A stretch of 64,000 nucleotides of DNA, taken from NCBI RefSeq assembly GCF_001613935.1, contig NZ_LQCI01000023.1:62001-126000 (forward strand). The letters are read 5' to 3'. Shown piece by piece: positions 1 through 7,173 of this stretch. The translations under genes and the position numbers were made by a program. Under the pieces are notes generated by a model. The model was not told the origin of the DNA, did not search any database, and was given only the letters and a program-made list of their open reading frames with translations. Within the stretch, counting starts at the first letter, position 1, and each line of letters opens with the position of its first letter. This DNA comes from Amycolatopsis regifaucium (GTDB lineage: Bacteria > Actinomycetota > Actinomycetes > Mycobacteriales > Pseudonocardiaceae).

Positions 1-899
1 TCGACAAGACCCTCGGCGCGGTGGTGCAGGCCGCGGTGGTGTTCGTGGTCGCGTGGCTGATCGCGACGCCGCTCACGGCGGTCTCCGGGGTGCCGGGGCT
101 CGCGAAGTCGATCAACAGCTCGGTCGTGCTCGGCGAAGTGAACAACGTCATGCCCGAGGTGGCGCAGGGCTTCCCGAGCGAACTGCGCAAACTGCTGGAC
201 GCGTCCGGCTTCCCGTCCATTGTGGACCCGTTCCAGAAGCCGAACGTCGAGGACACCGGCCCGCCGGACACCGCGCTGCAGGCGAGCGAGATCGTCAAAC
301 AGGTGCACGGCAGCGTCGTGAAGATCCGGGGCAACGCGACTTCCTGCTCCCGTGCGCTGGAAGGCAGCGGATTCGTCATCGCGCCGCAGCGCGTGATGAC
401 GAACGCGCACGTCGTCGCGGGCACCGACGAGGTCGCCATCGAGTCCACCTCGGGCAAGTTCGCCGCACGCGTCGTCTACTTCGACCCCGAAGCCGACGTG
501 GCCGTGCTCGCCGTGCCGAGGCTGCAGGCGGCCGTGCTCCCGCTGGCGCCGCGGGTCGCGCGGGCCGGCGACAACGCGATCGTGCTCGGCTATCCGCTCG
601 ACGGCCCGTACACCGCGACGCCGGCCAGAGTGCGTGGCCGGATCAACCTGCGCGGACCGGACATCTACGAGGCCAACACCGTGCAGCGCGACGTGTTCAC
701 CGTGCGCGGGCAGGTCCGCAGCGGTAACTCCGGCGGGCCGATGATCGACCCGGACGGGCAGGTCATCGGGGTGGTCTTCGGCGCGGCCGTCGAGGACCCG
801 GAGACCGGCTTCACGCTGACTTCGGAACAGGTCAAGGCGGTGGTGGACACGGCTCCGGCGCTGAGCGCGAACACTTCGACCGGTCCCTGCGCGAGTTAG
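1..899 (+). CDS. marP: MarP-type periplasmic serine protease, 3' part
   Basis: Partial: the reading frame is open from the first bases, so the true start lies upstream. What remains is the end of the last membrane segment (VVFVVAWLIATPL), a linker and a trypsin-fold domain. The catalytic triad is visible as TNAHVV (His), EADVAVL (Asp) and SGNSGGP (Ser). A Cys early in the domain (TSCSRAL) and one at the extreme C terminus (GPCAS) match the conserved disulfide of MarP. In mycobacteria MarP is a membrane-anchored protease needed for acid and oxidative stress resistance. The neighbouring ephE-like and holin-X genes repeat the mycobacterial context, which supports orthology. The missing N terminus should hold further transmembrane helices. 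Confidence 0.9.
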   Translation, partial: DKTLGAVVQAAVVFVVAWLIATPLTAVSGVPGLAKSINSSVVLGEVNNVMPEVAQGFPSELRKLLDASGFPSIVDPFQKPNVEDTGPPDTALQASEIVKQVHGSVVKIRGNATSCSRALEGSGFVIAPQRVMTNAHVVAGTDEVAIESTSGKFAARVVYFDPEADVAVLAVPRLQAAVLPLAPRVARAGDNAIVLGYPLDGPYTATPARVRGRINLRGPDIYEANTVQRDVFTVRGQVRSGNSGGPMIDPDGQVIGVVFGAAVEDPETGFTLTSEQVKAVVDTAPALSANTSTGPCAS

Positions 900-930
900 C
901 CCCTTCTGTCCCGCTAGAGCGGGCTGCCGA

Positions 931-989
931 CGTGAGATGAAGGACGCTTTCATTGCAAAATTTGCAATGAAAGCGTCCTTCATCTCACG
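931..989. repeat. 59-bp palindrome, copy 1 of the 17-13-17 family; probable bidirectional terminator
   Basis: A perfect palindrome centred on base 960. The core at 937-983 is a 17-bp arm (ATGAAGGACGCTTTCAT), a 13-bp centre (TGCAAAATTTGCA) and the complementary 17-bp arm; six more bases pair on each side. Each arm itself begins ATGAA and ends TTCAT, so the symmetry is nested. It lies between the convergent ends of marP and the DUF1992 gene, as expected for a two-way terminator. The same architecture recurs at 5818, 11005 and 45773. Confidence 0.85.
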
Positions 990-1006
990 CGCGGGAGGGG
1001 AACCGG

Positions 1007-1423
1007 TCAGGAGGGCGAAGAGCGGCCCTCCCGCCACTCAGTCAGGACCTCCTCCACGTCCAGCGGCCGTGCCCGCAGCACCGGGCCACCCGCCGGACGC
1101 CGGTGCTCGGCGCGGATCCGTTCGTTCAGGTCTTCGACGATCTCCCGTACCCGCGCCTCGCGACGCACCTTCGCCAAGGTGTCCGGCAGGTCGTCGAGTT
1201 CCTTGGCGATCGCCAGCGACGGCGGCAGCAGCGCCGAAACGTCGTGGCCCTCACCGCGGACCTTGTTCACCACCCAGGCGAGCGCGGTGTCGTCGCCGTT
1301 GGACTTCGGCAGCGGTTTACCCGCTCCGGGCAGGTTGTCGAACTCGCCCTTCGCCTCGGCCGCACTGATCTGCCGGTCGACCCAGGACTCGAACGACACG
1401 CCCGTCGGTTTGCGTTCGGTCAT
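1007..1423 (-). CDS. DUF1992 domain protein (DnaJ-C28-like conserved domain)
   Basis: 138 residues, start MTERKPTG. The N-terminal half (SWVDRQISAAEAKGEFDNLP, then GKPLP) is the hallmark of the DUF1992 family, which also forms the conserved domain of eukaryotic DNAJC28; no J-domain is present here. The rest is charged and helical with a C-terminal EREG-like tail. The molecular function of the family is unknown. The start codon overlaps the stop of the upstream ephE-like gene by 4 bp (ATGA), so the two are probably translated from one message. A longer in-frame extension upstream is only a shadow of the neighbouring gene. Confidence 0.8.
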   Translation of the reverse strand: MTERKPTGVSFESWVDRQISAAEAKGEFDNLPGAGKPLPKSNGDDTALAWVVNKVRGEGHDVSALLPPSLAIAKELDDLPDTLAKVRREARVREIVEDLNERIRAEHRRPAGGPVLRARPLDVEEVLTEWREGRSSPS

Positions 1424-2343
1424 GCCTCCAACATACGGAGGAAGTCCAGCAGAGCGCCCGAAGTACGCTCCGGCGCCTCCAGATGCGGGAAGTGCCCGAT
1501 GCCGGGCCAGCGCTCGAGCCGTGCGTCGGGGGCCCAGCGGCGCGACGCAGCCGCGGTCGCGGGCAGGACGCATCGATCGTCTTCGCCGTGCAGTTGCAGC
1601 ACTCGGGCGGCGAAGCGGCCTCGCAGTGCGTCGCTGAACCGGCGACCTTCACCGCGGAACTGGGCGCGGAACGCCCATCGGTAGTACTCGAGCGCGCTGT
1701 GCGGAACCCCTGGCACGAGCATCGCCTGCCGGAACGTCTCCACGGTGTCGGCGAAGTCCGATGTCTTCGTCCACTGTGGTCCGGACCAGGCGCGGAACAG
1801 CTCCTCGACGGCGAGCGCGTCGTCTTTGACCAGCCACTTTTCCGGGGCCATCGGGACCTGGAAACGCAAGAGATGTCCTGACGCGCGCAGCTGCGCCGGT
1901 CGTCGCACGGCGCGGCGCAGCGCCAGCGGATGCGCGCCGCCGAGCACGCTCACCGAGGAGACCAGCCGGGGATGCAACGCGCCCACGGTCCACGCGAGCA
2001 TGCCGCCCCAGGCGTGTCCGACGAGGTGGGCCTTGCGCGCGCCCAACGACTTGATCAGCCCGCCGACGTCACCCGCCAGCGTCCAGGCGTCATAGCCGCG
2101 CGGAGGCTTGTCCGAGTCACCGTAGCCGCGCAGATCCACCGCGACCGCGCGGAAACCGGCGTCGGCGAGCGAGGGCAGCTGGTGGTGCCAGGTCCACCAG
2201 AACTCGGCGAACCCGTGCAGCAGCAGCACCATAGGTCCGTCGCCGAGTTCGGCGACGTGCAGCCGGATGCCGTTCGCCGAGACATCACGATGAGTCCACG
2301 GACCGTCGATCCGGACGATCGACGGATCCGGCGTCGCCTGCAC
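1420..2343 (-). CDS. EphE-like alpha/beta hydrolase with altered nucleophile elbow
   Basis: 307 residues with the epoxide hydrolase / haloalkane dehalogenase layout: oxyanion motif LLHGF near residue 42, VDLRGYGDSDKP near 70-80, elbow LVGHAWGG at about 107-114, an acid in HGEDD and a histidine in GIGHFPH. Epoxide hydrolases normally carry Asp as nucleophile in a GHDWG elbow; here that position (residue 111) is Ala, codon GCC where GAC would give Asp. The His and charge-relay acid are kept. The gene precedes DUF1992 and follows the holin-X gene, a context shared with mycobacterial ephE. It may be a non-hydrolytic paralogue or use another residue; catalytic activity should not be assumed. Confidence 0.8.
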   Translation of the reverse strand: MQATPDPSIVRIDGPWTHRDVSANGIRLHVAELGDGPMVLLLHGFAEFWWTWHHQLPSLADAGFRAVAVDLRGYGDSDKPPRGYDAWTLAGDVGGLIKSLGARKAHLVGHAWGGMLAWTVGALHPRLVSSVSVLGGAHPLALRRAVRRPAQLRASGHLLRFQVPMAPEKWLVKDDALAVEELFRAWSGPQWTKTSDFADTVETFRQAMLVPGVPHSALEYYRWAFRAQFRGEGRRFSDALRGRFAARVLQLHGEDDRCVLPATAAASRRWAPDARLERWPGIGHFPHLEAPERTSGALLDFLRMLEA

Positions 2344-2358
2344 CGCCTCGAAGACCCG

Positions 2359-2853
2359 TCAGCTGCGGTCGGCGGGCGAGTCGTCGTGCCGGGGCTTGAA
2401 CGCGGCGGCCGTGTCCTTGAAGCTGTTGATCGTGCGCTCGGGCGCCTTGATCTTCTTCATCTTGCGGTAGCCGAGGAGGCCCGCGACGAACGCCGTGACG
2501 AGCATCAGCCCGAACACGATCGCGAACGCCGCCGGGCGCTTTAGCCACTCCGACAGCAGTTCGCCGAGGAAGAAAAAGAAGAAGAACGAGCTGTACAGCC
2601 CGATGACCAGCGCGACCAGGAAGAAGACGGCGCCCTTGAGGCCCTTCTTCGCCTCCGCGACGACCTCGGATTTGGCCAGCTCGACTTCGGCGCGGATCAG
2701 CGTCGAGACGTGCTGTGTGGCATCGCCGACGAGCTTCCCGAGGGACTGCTCGCTCGCTACCACGTCGTCATCGCTCGACAGGGGGAGGTAGGGCACGGCC
2801 CCCACGCCGTCGGGGCCGGTGCGTTCGTGCTTGGGGCTGCTCACACCGGTCAT
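2359..2853 (-). CDS. Phage holin family (actinobacterial holin-X) membrane protein
   Basis: About 164 residues from the ATG at 2853, which has AGGG 11 bases upstream; an ATG at 2871 would add six residues but has no ribosome site. After an acidic cytoplasmic N terminus there is an amphipathic segment (STLIRAEVELAKSEV) and two hydrophobic helices, the first very rich in Phe (SSFFFFFFLGELL), then a basic tail (GYRKMKKIK). This is the layout of Phage_holin_3_6 proteins, which are chromosomal membrane proteins of unknown role in actinobacteria. It lies 15 bp upstream of the ephE-like gene in the same orientation, as in mycobacteria. Confidence 0.8.
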   Translation of the reverse strand: MTGVSSPKHERTGPDGVGAVPYLPLSSDDDVVASEQSLGKLVGDATQHVSTLIRAEVELAKSEVVAEAKKGLKGAVFFLVALVIGLYSSFFFFFFLGELLSEWLKRPAAFAIVFGLMLVTAFVAGLLGYRKMKKIKAPERTINSFKDTAAAFKPRHDDSPADRS

Positions 2854-2904
2854 CGTGCCACGTGCCCTCATCCCGGGCGCGGCGGACCGGCGAGTGTCGC
2901 GATC

Positions 2905-4107
2905 TCAATCGTCCCGGGCGTGCACCCGGCTCCGGTGCACGAGCGTTCCGGCGGCCGCAAGCGAGGCGATGGCGGAAGCGATCAACACCGCCGTCTTCGC
3001 CAGTTCGACGGCGTCGTCGTCGAGCGCGAGGTCGGCGATCAGGAGGCTCACGGTGAACCCGACGCCGCCGAGCATCGACAACGCGCCGATGTCCCGCCAG
3101 CCCATCCCGCGAGGTTTCTCCGCGAGCTTGAACTTCACCGCGAGCAGGCTGGCGCCGAAGATCCCGACGAACTTCCCGCCGACCAGCCCGATCAGGACGG
3201 CCAGAGGCAACGCCGTGGTGAAGACGGCGCCGAGCGAGTCGGCGTTCACGGTGATCCCGGCGGCGAACAGCGCGAAGAGCGGCACGGCAACGGCGGCCGA
3301 CCACGGCTGCAGCCGGTGTTCGAGCCGGATCGCGGGCGCGTGCTCCTCGCCTTCGTCGGCGCGGACGCGGGTGAGCAGGCCGAGCGCGACGCCGGCGATG
3401 GTGGCGTGGATGCCCGCCGAGTGGACCGCGACCCAGGTGATCAGCGCCAGCGGGACGTAGATCCAGGCACTGCGGACGCGGCGGTGCTGCAGGTAGGCGT
3501 AGAGCGAGAGGGCGAGGACGGCGACACCCGCGGCGACGAGGTCGAACTTCGTGGTGAACAGGATCGCGATGACGAGGATCGCGCCGAGGTCGTCGACCAC
3601 CGCCAGCGAGAGCAGGAAGACCCGGGCGCTGCTCGGCAGGTTCGACGCGGTCAGCGCCAGCACCCCCAGTGCGAACGCGATGTCGGTGGCGACCGGGATG
3701 GCCCAGGCGCGGTCGATCCCCGGCGTCCCCCAGCCGACGGCGAGCGCGACCAGCGCCGGGACGATCATGCCGCCGATCGCGGCCACCACCGGCAGGATCG
3801 CCTGCTTGAACCGGGAAAGTTCGCCGACCACCAGTTCGCGTTTGAGTTCGAGGCCCGCGACGAAAAAGAACAGCGCGAGCAGGCCGTCTTTGGCCCAGTC
3901 GCCGATCGTCAGATCGAGGTGGAGGAATTCGGGGCCGAGCTCGAAATCGCGAATCCCGCGGTAAATGTCTTCGATGGGCGAATTCGCCCAGAGAAGGGCG
4001 AGCGCGGTGGCGCCGAGCAGGATCATCCCGCCGGTGGTTTCGGTGCGGAGATAGCGGGCGAAGTCGGCGACGACGGCTTTCGCGGGGCGGGTGGGACCGC
4101 TGGTCAC
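2905..4107 (-). CDS. nhaA: Na+/H+ antiporter NhaA
   Basis: 400 residues from a GTG at 4107 preceded by GGAGGA at four bases; the upstream ATG in frame has no such site. It is a multi-span inner-membrane exchanger that trades sodium or lithium for protons. The family signatures are present: LFFFVAGLELKREL in helix 2-3, ATDIAFALGV with the first essential Asp, and LAVVDDLGAI with the tandem Asp pair that binds the ion and protons. Helix 10-11 motif GGVGFTVSLLIA is also seen. It reads toward holin-X with about 50 bp between them, and diverges from the POT transporter, sharing an intergenic region of roughly 200 bp. Confidence 0.93.
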   Translation of the reverse strand: MTSGPTRPAKAVVADFARYLRTETTGGMILLGATALALLWANSPIEDIYRGIRDFELGPEFLHLDLTIGDWAKDGLLALFFFVAGLELKRELVVGELSRFKQAILPVVAAIGGMIVPALVALAVGWGTPGIDRAWAIPVATDIAFALGVLALTASNLPSSARVFLLSLAVVDDLGAILVIAILFTTKFDLVAAGVAVLALSLYAYLQHRRVRSAWIYVPLALITWVAVHSAGIHATIAGVALGLLTRVRADEGEEHAPAIRLEHRLQPWSAAVAVPLFALFAAGITVNADSLGAVFTTALPLAVLIGLVGGKFVGIFGASLLAVKFKLAEKPRGMGWRDIGALSMLGGVGFTVSLLIADLALDDDAVELAKTAVLIASAIASLAAAGTLVHRSRVHARDD

Positions 4108-4315
4108 GGCATCCTCCGGATTTTCGGCAACGACGAATACTGTTGCCGACCAGACTTCCCGGCGCACCTTGACGCGATTTTAACGCTCCCAGCTGGGGAA
4201 ATCTCGCCTTCATGACTGGTGCCACAAGATCGCTACGGACGTCGGTGTCCGTTCCACATCATGGGCTTCTAGCATGTCAACGGAAAACGACAACGATGTC
4301 TTCGATAAGGACGGC

Positions 4316-5776
4316 ATGGTGAGTACCTCTACCGAGGTCCAGCAAGACACGAGGTTCTTCGGGCACCCACGAGGACTGGCGAACCTCTTCGGCGTCGAGA
4401 TGTGGGAGCGATTCTCGTTCTACGGGATGCTCGGCATCCTCCCCATCTACCTCTACTACGAAGTCAGCCAGGGCGGCCTCGCGTTGCCGAAGGCCTCCGC
4501 GCTCGGCATCGTCGGCGCGTACGGCGGCATGGTCTACCTCTCGGCGGTGATCGGCGCCTGGGTCGCGGACCGCGTGCTCGGCTCCGAACGGACACTGTTC
4601 TACAGCGCGATCCTGATCATGGTCGGGCACATCAGCCTCGCGCTGCTGCCGGGCCTCGCCGGTATCGGGGTCGGTCTCGTCTGTGTCGCCGTCGGCAGTG
4701 GCGGGCTGAAGTCCAACGCCACCGCCATCGTCGGCACGTTGTACGCGGAAGGCGACGAGCGTCGCGACGGCGGTTTCACCATCTTCTACATGGGCGTGAA
4801 CGTCGGTGGCTTCGTCGGGCCGCTGCTGACCGGCCTCGCGCAGAGCGAGGTCGGCTTCCACGTCGGCTTCGGGCTCGCCGCCGTCGGGATGGCGCTCGGC
4901 CTGATCCAGTACACGATCGGCCGCAAGAACCTCGGCGACAAGGCGAGCGAGATCCCGAACCCGCTGCCCGCGTCGCAGCGCCCGGTGGTGTACGTCGCCA
5001 CCGCCGTGGGTATCACGGCGATCGTGCTGCTGGTGGTCTTCGGCGTCATCAACCCGGCCAACCTGGTCGACATCGTCGTCGGTGCCGTCGCGGTCATCTC
5101 GGTCATCTACTTCGTCGTGATCATCAGCAGCAAGAAGATCAGCTCCGACGAACGCAGCCGGGTGTACTCGTTCATCCCGATGTTCATCGCGAGCGCGGCG
5201 TTCTTCTCGCTGTACCAGCAGCAGTTCACCGTCGTCGCGGCCTACACCGACGAGCGGCTGAACCGCACCATCTTCGGCTGGGAGATGCCGGTCGCCTGGG
5301 TCAACTCGATCAACCCGGTGTTCATCATCCTGTTCGCGCCGGTCATCGCGGCGATCTGGACGAAACTCGGCTCGCGGCAGCCGTCCTCGCCGATCAAGTT
5401 CGTGCTCGGCACCGTCGCGATGGGCTTGGCGTTCCTGCTGTTCCTCCCGATGGTCGGCAGCGGCAAGAACGCGAGCCCGCTGCTCGCGCTGGCCGGCATC
5501 CTGTTCGTGTTCACCATGGCGGAACTGATGCTTTCGCCGGTCGGTCTGTCGCTTTCGACCAAACTCGCGCCGGAGGCCTTCCGGACGCAGATGGTGGCGC
5601 TGAACTTCCTGTCCATTTCGCTAGGCACCGCGATGTCCGGAAAGCTCGCCGAGTACTACTCGGTGGACGACGAAGCGCCGTACTTCAGCGTCGTCGGCGG
5701 GGTGGCCATCGTGATCGGGGTGGCGCTGCTGGTCGCGACGCCGATGATCCGCAAGCTCATGAAGGGCGTGCACTGA
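4316..5776 (+). CDS. POT/PTR family proton-dependent oligopeptide transporter
   Basis: About 486 residues from ATG 4316; GTG 4319 is equally possible because AAGGA at 4307-4311 suits either, while the ATG at 4274 in the same frame lacks a ribosome site. The signature ExxERF proton-coupling motif is present as VEMWERFSFYG at the start of helix 1, followed by the DRVLGSERT loop and FYMGVNVGGF, all typical of di/tripeptide symporters. The predicted topology is 12-14 helices with a C terminus ending MIRKLMKG. It is monocistronic: divergent from nhaA and closed by a long palindrome 41 bp downstream. Confidence 0.9.
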   Translation: MVSTSTEVQQDTRFFGHPRGLANLFGVEMWERFSFYGMLGILPIYLYYEVSQGGLALPKASALGIVGAYGGMVYLSAVIGAWVADRVLGSERTLFYSAILIMVGHISLALLPGLAGIGVGLVCVAVGSGGLKSNATAIVGTLYAEGDERRDGGFTIFYMGVNVGGFVGPLLTGLAQSEVGFHVGFGLAAVGMALGLIQYTIGRKNLGDKASEIPNPLPASQRPVVYVATAVGITAIVLLVVFGVINPANLVDIVVGAVAVISVIYFVVIISSKKISSDERSRVYSFIPMFIASAAFFSLYQQQFTVVAAYTDERLNRTIFGWEMPVAWVNSINPVFIILFAPVIAAIWTKLGSRQPSSPIKFVLGTVAMGLAFLLFLPMVGSGKNASPLLALAGILFVFTMAELMLSPVGLSLSTKLAPEAFRTQMVALNFLSISLGTAMSGKLAEYYSVDDEAPYFSVVGGVAIVIGVALLVATPMIRKLMKGVH

Positions 5777-5817
5777 CGCGCTTCATGTCGCACTGACGAG
5801 CGATCCTCGAACGTGCC

Positions 5818-5864
5818 ATGAAAGGCCCCTTCATCGCGAAATTCGCGATGAAGGGGCCTTTCAT
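5818..5864. repeat. 47-bp palindrome, copy 2 of the 17-13-17 family
   Basis: Perfect palindrome: arm ATGAAAGGCCCCTTCAT, centre CGCGAAATTCGCG, complementary arm. It sits between the convergent ends of the POT transporter and the VIT-family gene, consistent with bidirectional termination. The arm is itself an imperfect palindrome (ATGAA...TTCAT). Compared with copy 1 the arm interior and the ends of the centre both changed with their pairing partners. Confidence 0.85.
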
Positions 5865-5877
5865 CTCAAGCTGGCAC

Positions 5878-6606
5878 CTACGCCACCGTCGTCCCGAAGA
5901 CCACACCGACGTAGTAGGTCACCAGCATCGTCAGCGCGCCGACCCCGACGTTCCGCGCGATCGCGCGGCCGATCCGGGCGGCGCCGAGTTTCGCGCTGAC
6001 GAACCCGGTCAGCGCCAGCCCGACCACCACCGCCGCCGCGCACGCCCAGACCCGCGCCGAGGTCGACGTCCACAGGATCGACAGCAGCGGCAGGAGGGCA
6101 CCGACGGTGAACGCCGCCAGCGACGCCCACGCCGCCTGCCACGGACTGGTCAGATTGTCCGGATCGATGCCGAGTTCGGCCTCCGCGTGTGCCTGCAGGG
6201 CGTCCTTTTCGGTCAGTTCGCGGGCGACCTCGGCGGCGAGTTCCGGGGAAAGGCCCTTCGACTCGTAGATTTCCGCGAGTTCGCGTTCTTCGGCCTCCGG
6301 CATCTCTTTCAGTTCGCGCTTTTCCAGCCGCAACTGCGCGCGCTCGGTATCGCGCTGAGTGCTCACCGAGACGTATTCGCCGCCCGCCATCGAAAGCGCG
6401 CCCGCGACCAGGCCCGCGATTCCCGCGGTCGCGATCGTGGTGGAGTCGGTGGTCGCGCCCGCGACGCCGACCACGATGCCGGCGACCGACACGATTCCGT
6501 CGTTCGCACCGAGTACCCCGGCACGCAGCCAGTTGAGCCTGCCGCCGAGGCCCGTGTGCGGTTCGTGCGGATGCGACGTCGATTCATCGGAGATGGTTTC
6601 GGTCAC
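5878..6606 (-). CDS. VIT1/CCC1-type iron/manganese transporter
   Basis: 242 residues, GTG start. The N-terminal part carries LRAGVLGANDGIVSVAGIV and later ALSMAGGEYVSVSTQRD, the diagnostic VIT1/CCC1 motifs in helices 1 and 2. A charged cytoplasmic domain of about 75 residues rich in Glu (KRELKEMPEAEERELAEIY) follows and fits the metal-binding domain of the family. Three further helices complete the protein. These proteins move Fe2+ or Mn2+ out of the cytosol. The upstream region contains sequences resembling DtxR/IdeR iron boxes, which makes iron-dependent control plausible. It converges on the POT gene, with the palindrome between. Confidence 0.88.
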   Translation of the reverse strand: MTETISDESTSHPHEPHTGLGGRLNWLRAGVLGANDGIVSVAGIVVGVAGATTDSTTIATAGIAGLVAGALSMAGGEYVSVSTQRDTERAQLRLEKRELKEMPEAEERELAEIYESKGLSPELAAEVARELTEKDALQAHAEAELGIDPDNLTSPWQAAWASLAAFTVGALLPLLSILWTSTSARVWACAAAVVVGLALTGFVSAKLGAARIGRAIARNVGVGALTMLVTYYVGVVFGTTVA

Positions 6607-6658
6607 CTATTCAGTGAAACACGAAGAACGGCAATCGGCGAGCGGGAAATTCGTTGGT

Positions 6659-6697
6659 TGATGCTAGGCAAACCTTATTCATTATTGCCTTACCTAA
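6659..6697. promoter_or_regulatory. Candidate DtxR/IdeR iron boxes
   Basis: Bases 6659-6677 match 14 of 19 positions of the iron-box consensus TTAGGTTAGGCTAACCTAA, with the core TAGGCAAACCTTA intact. On the other strand, 6686-6697 reads TTAGGTAAGGCA, a good half-site. The pair lies between the divergent VIT-type transporter gene and the kinase-Thg1 pair, about 55-90 bp upstream of the former. Recognition was by eye; no scoring matrix was run. Confidence 0.5.
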
Positions 6698-6718
6698 CTC
6701 GTCGGCTAAGTTGTGCCC

Positions 6719-7171
6719 ATGGCCGACATGGTGGTCCTGATCGGGCTTCAGGCGTCCGGGAAGACGACGTTCTTCCGGCGGCTGTTCGCGGGCACACACG
6801 TCCACGTCAGCAAGGACACCTTCCCCAACGCCCGCCGACCGCAGGCGCGGCAACTGAGGATGCTGACCGAGGCACTCGGCGACGGCCGCTCGGTGGTGGT
6901 GGACAACACCAACCCTTCGCCGGAGGAGTGGGTGCCGTTGATCGAGGTGGCGAGGCGGCACGGCGCGAAAGTCGTCGGGTACTGGTTCCCGCCCGACCTC
7001 GCCGGGTCGCGACGGCGCAACGCGCTCAGGGCCGGCAAAACCCGGGTGCCGGACGTCGGTCTGTATGCGACGCTCAAGCGCCTGCGGCCACCTGGTGCCG
7101 AGGACGGGTTCGACGAGCTGTACACCGTCGGTTTCGACGGCGAGGGCGGTTTCGTCGTGGAGCGGAGGTGA
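6719..7171 (+). CDS. P-loop kinase resembling polynucleotide 5'-kinase
   Basis: 150 residues, ATG at 6719 (a GTG two codons upstream is possible). The Walker A is GLQASGKTT at residues 9-17, directly after a hydrophobic strand. A second conserved block, VVVDNTNPSPEEWVPLI, closely resembles the DNTNP segment of PNKP/T4-Pnk-type polynucleotide kinases. A basic lid region follows (SRRRNALRAGKTR). No phosphatase domain is present, so it would be a stand-alone kinase. The ribosome site and start of the Thg1-like gene sit on its stop codon, so both are made from one message. Zeta-toxin-like or other AAA_33 kinases are the alternative; the NTNP block favours a nucleic-acid substrate. Confidence 0.7.
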   Translation: MADMVVLIGLQASGKTTFFRRLFAGTHVHVSKDTFPNARRPQARQLRMLTEALGDGRSVVVDNTNPSPEEWVPLIEVARRHGAKVVGYWFPPDLAGSRRRNALRAGKTRVPDVGLYATLKRLRPPGAEDGFDELYTVGFDGEGGFVVERR

Positions 7172-7173
7172 CT

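Noticed and set aside
2710..4215. Long plus-strand frame opposite nhaA
   Set aside because: Arg/Glu/Asp-rich nonsense composition with no family motif; a shadow of the clear NhaA protein on the other strand.
5818..7173. N-terminal extension of the Thg1-like protein back to the palindrome
   Set aside because: The extension crosses the palindrome, the VIT gene and the kinase gene in other frames; GTG 7174 with GGAGG is the natural start.
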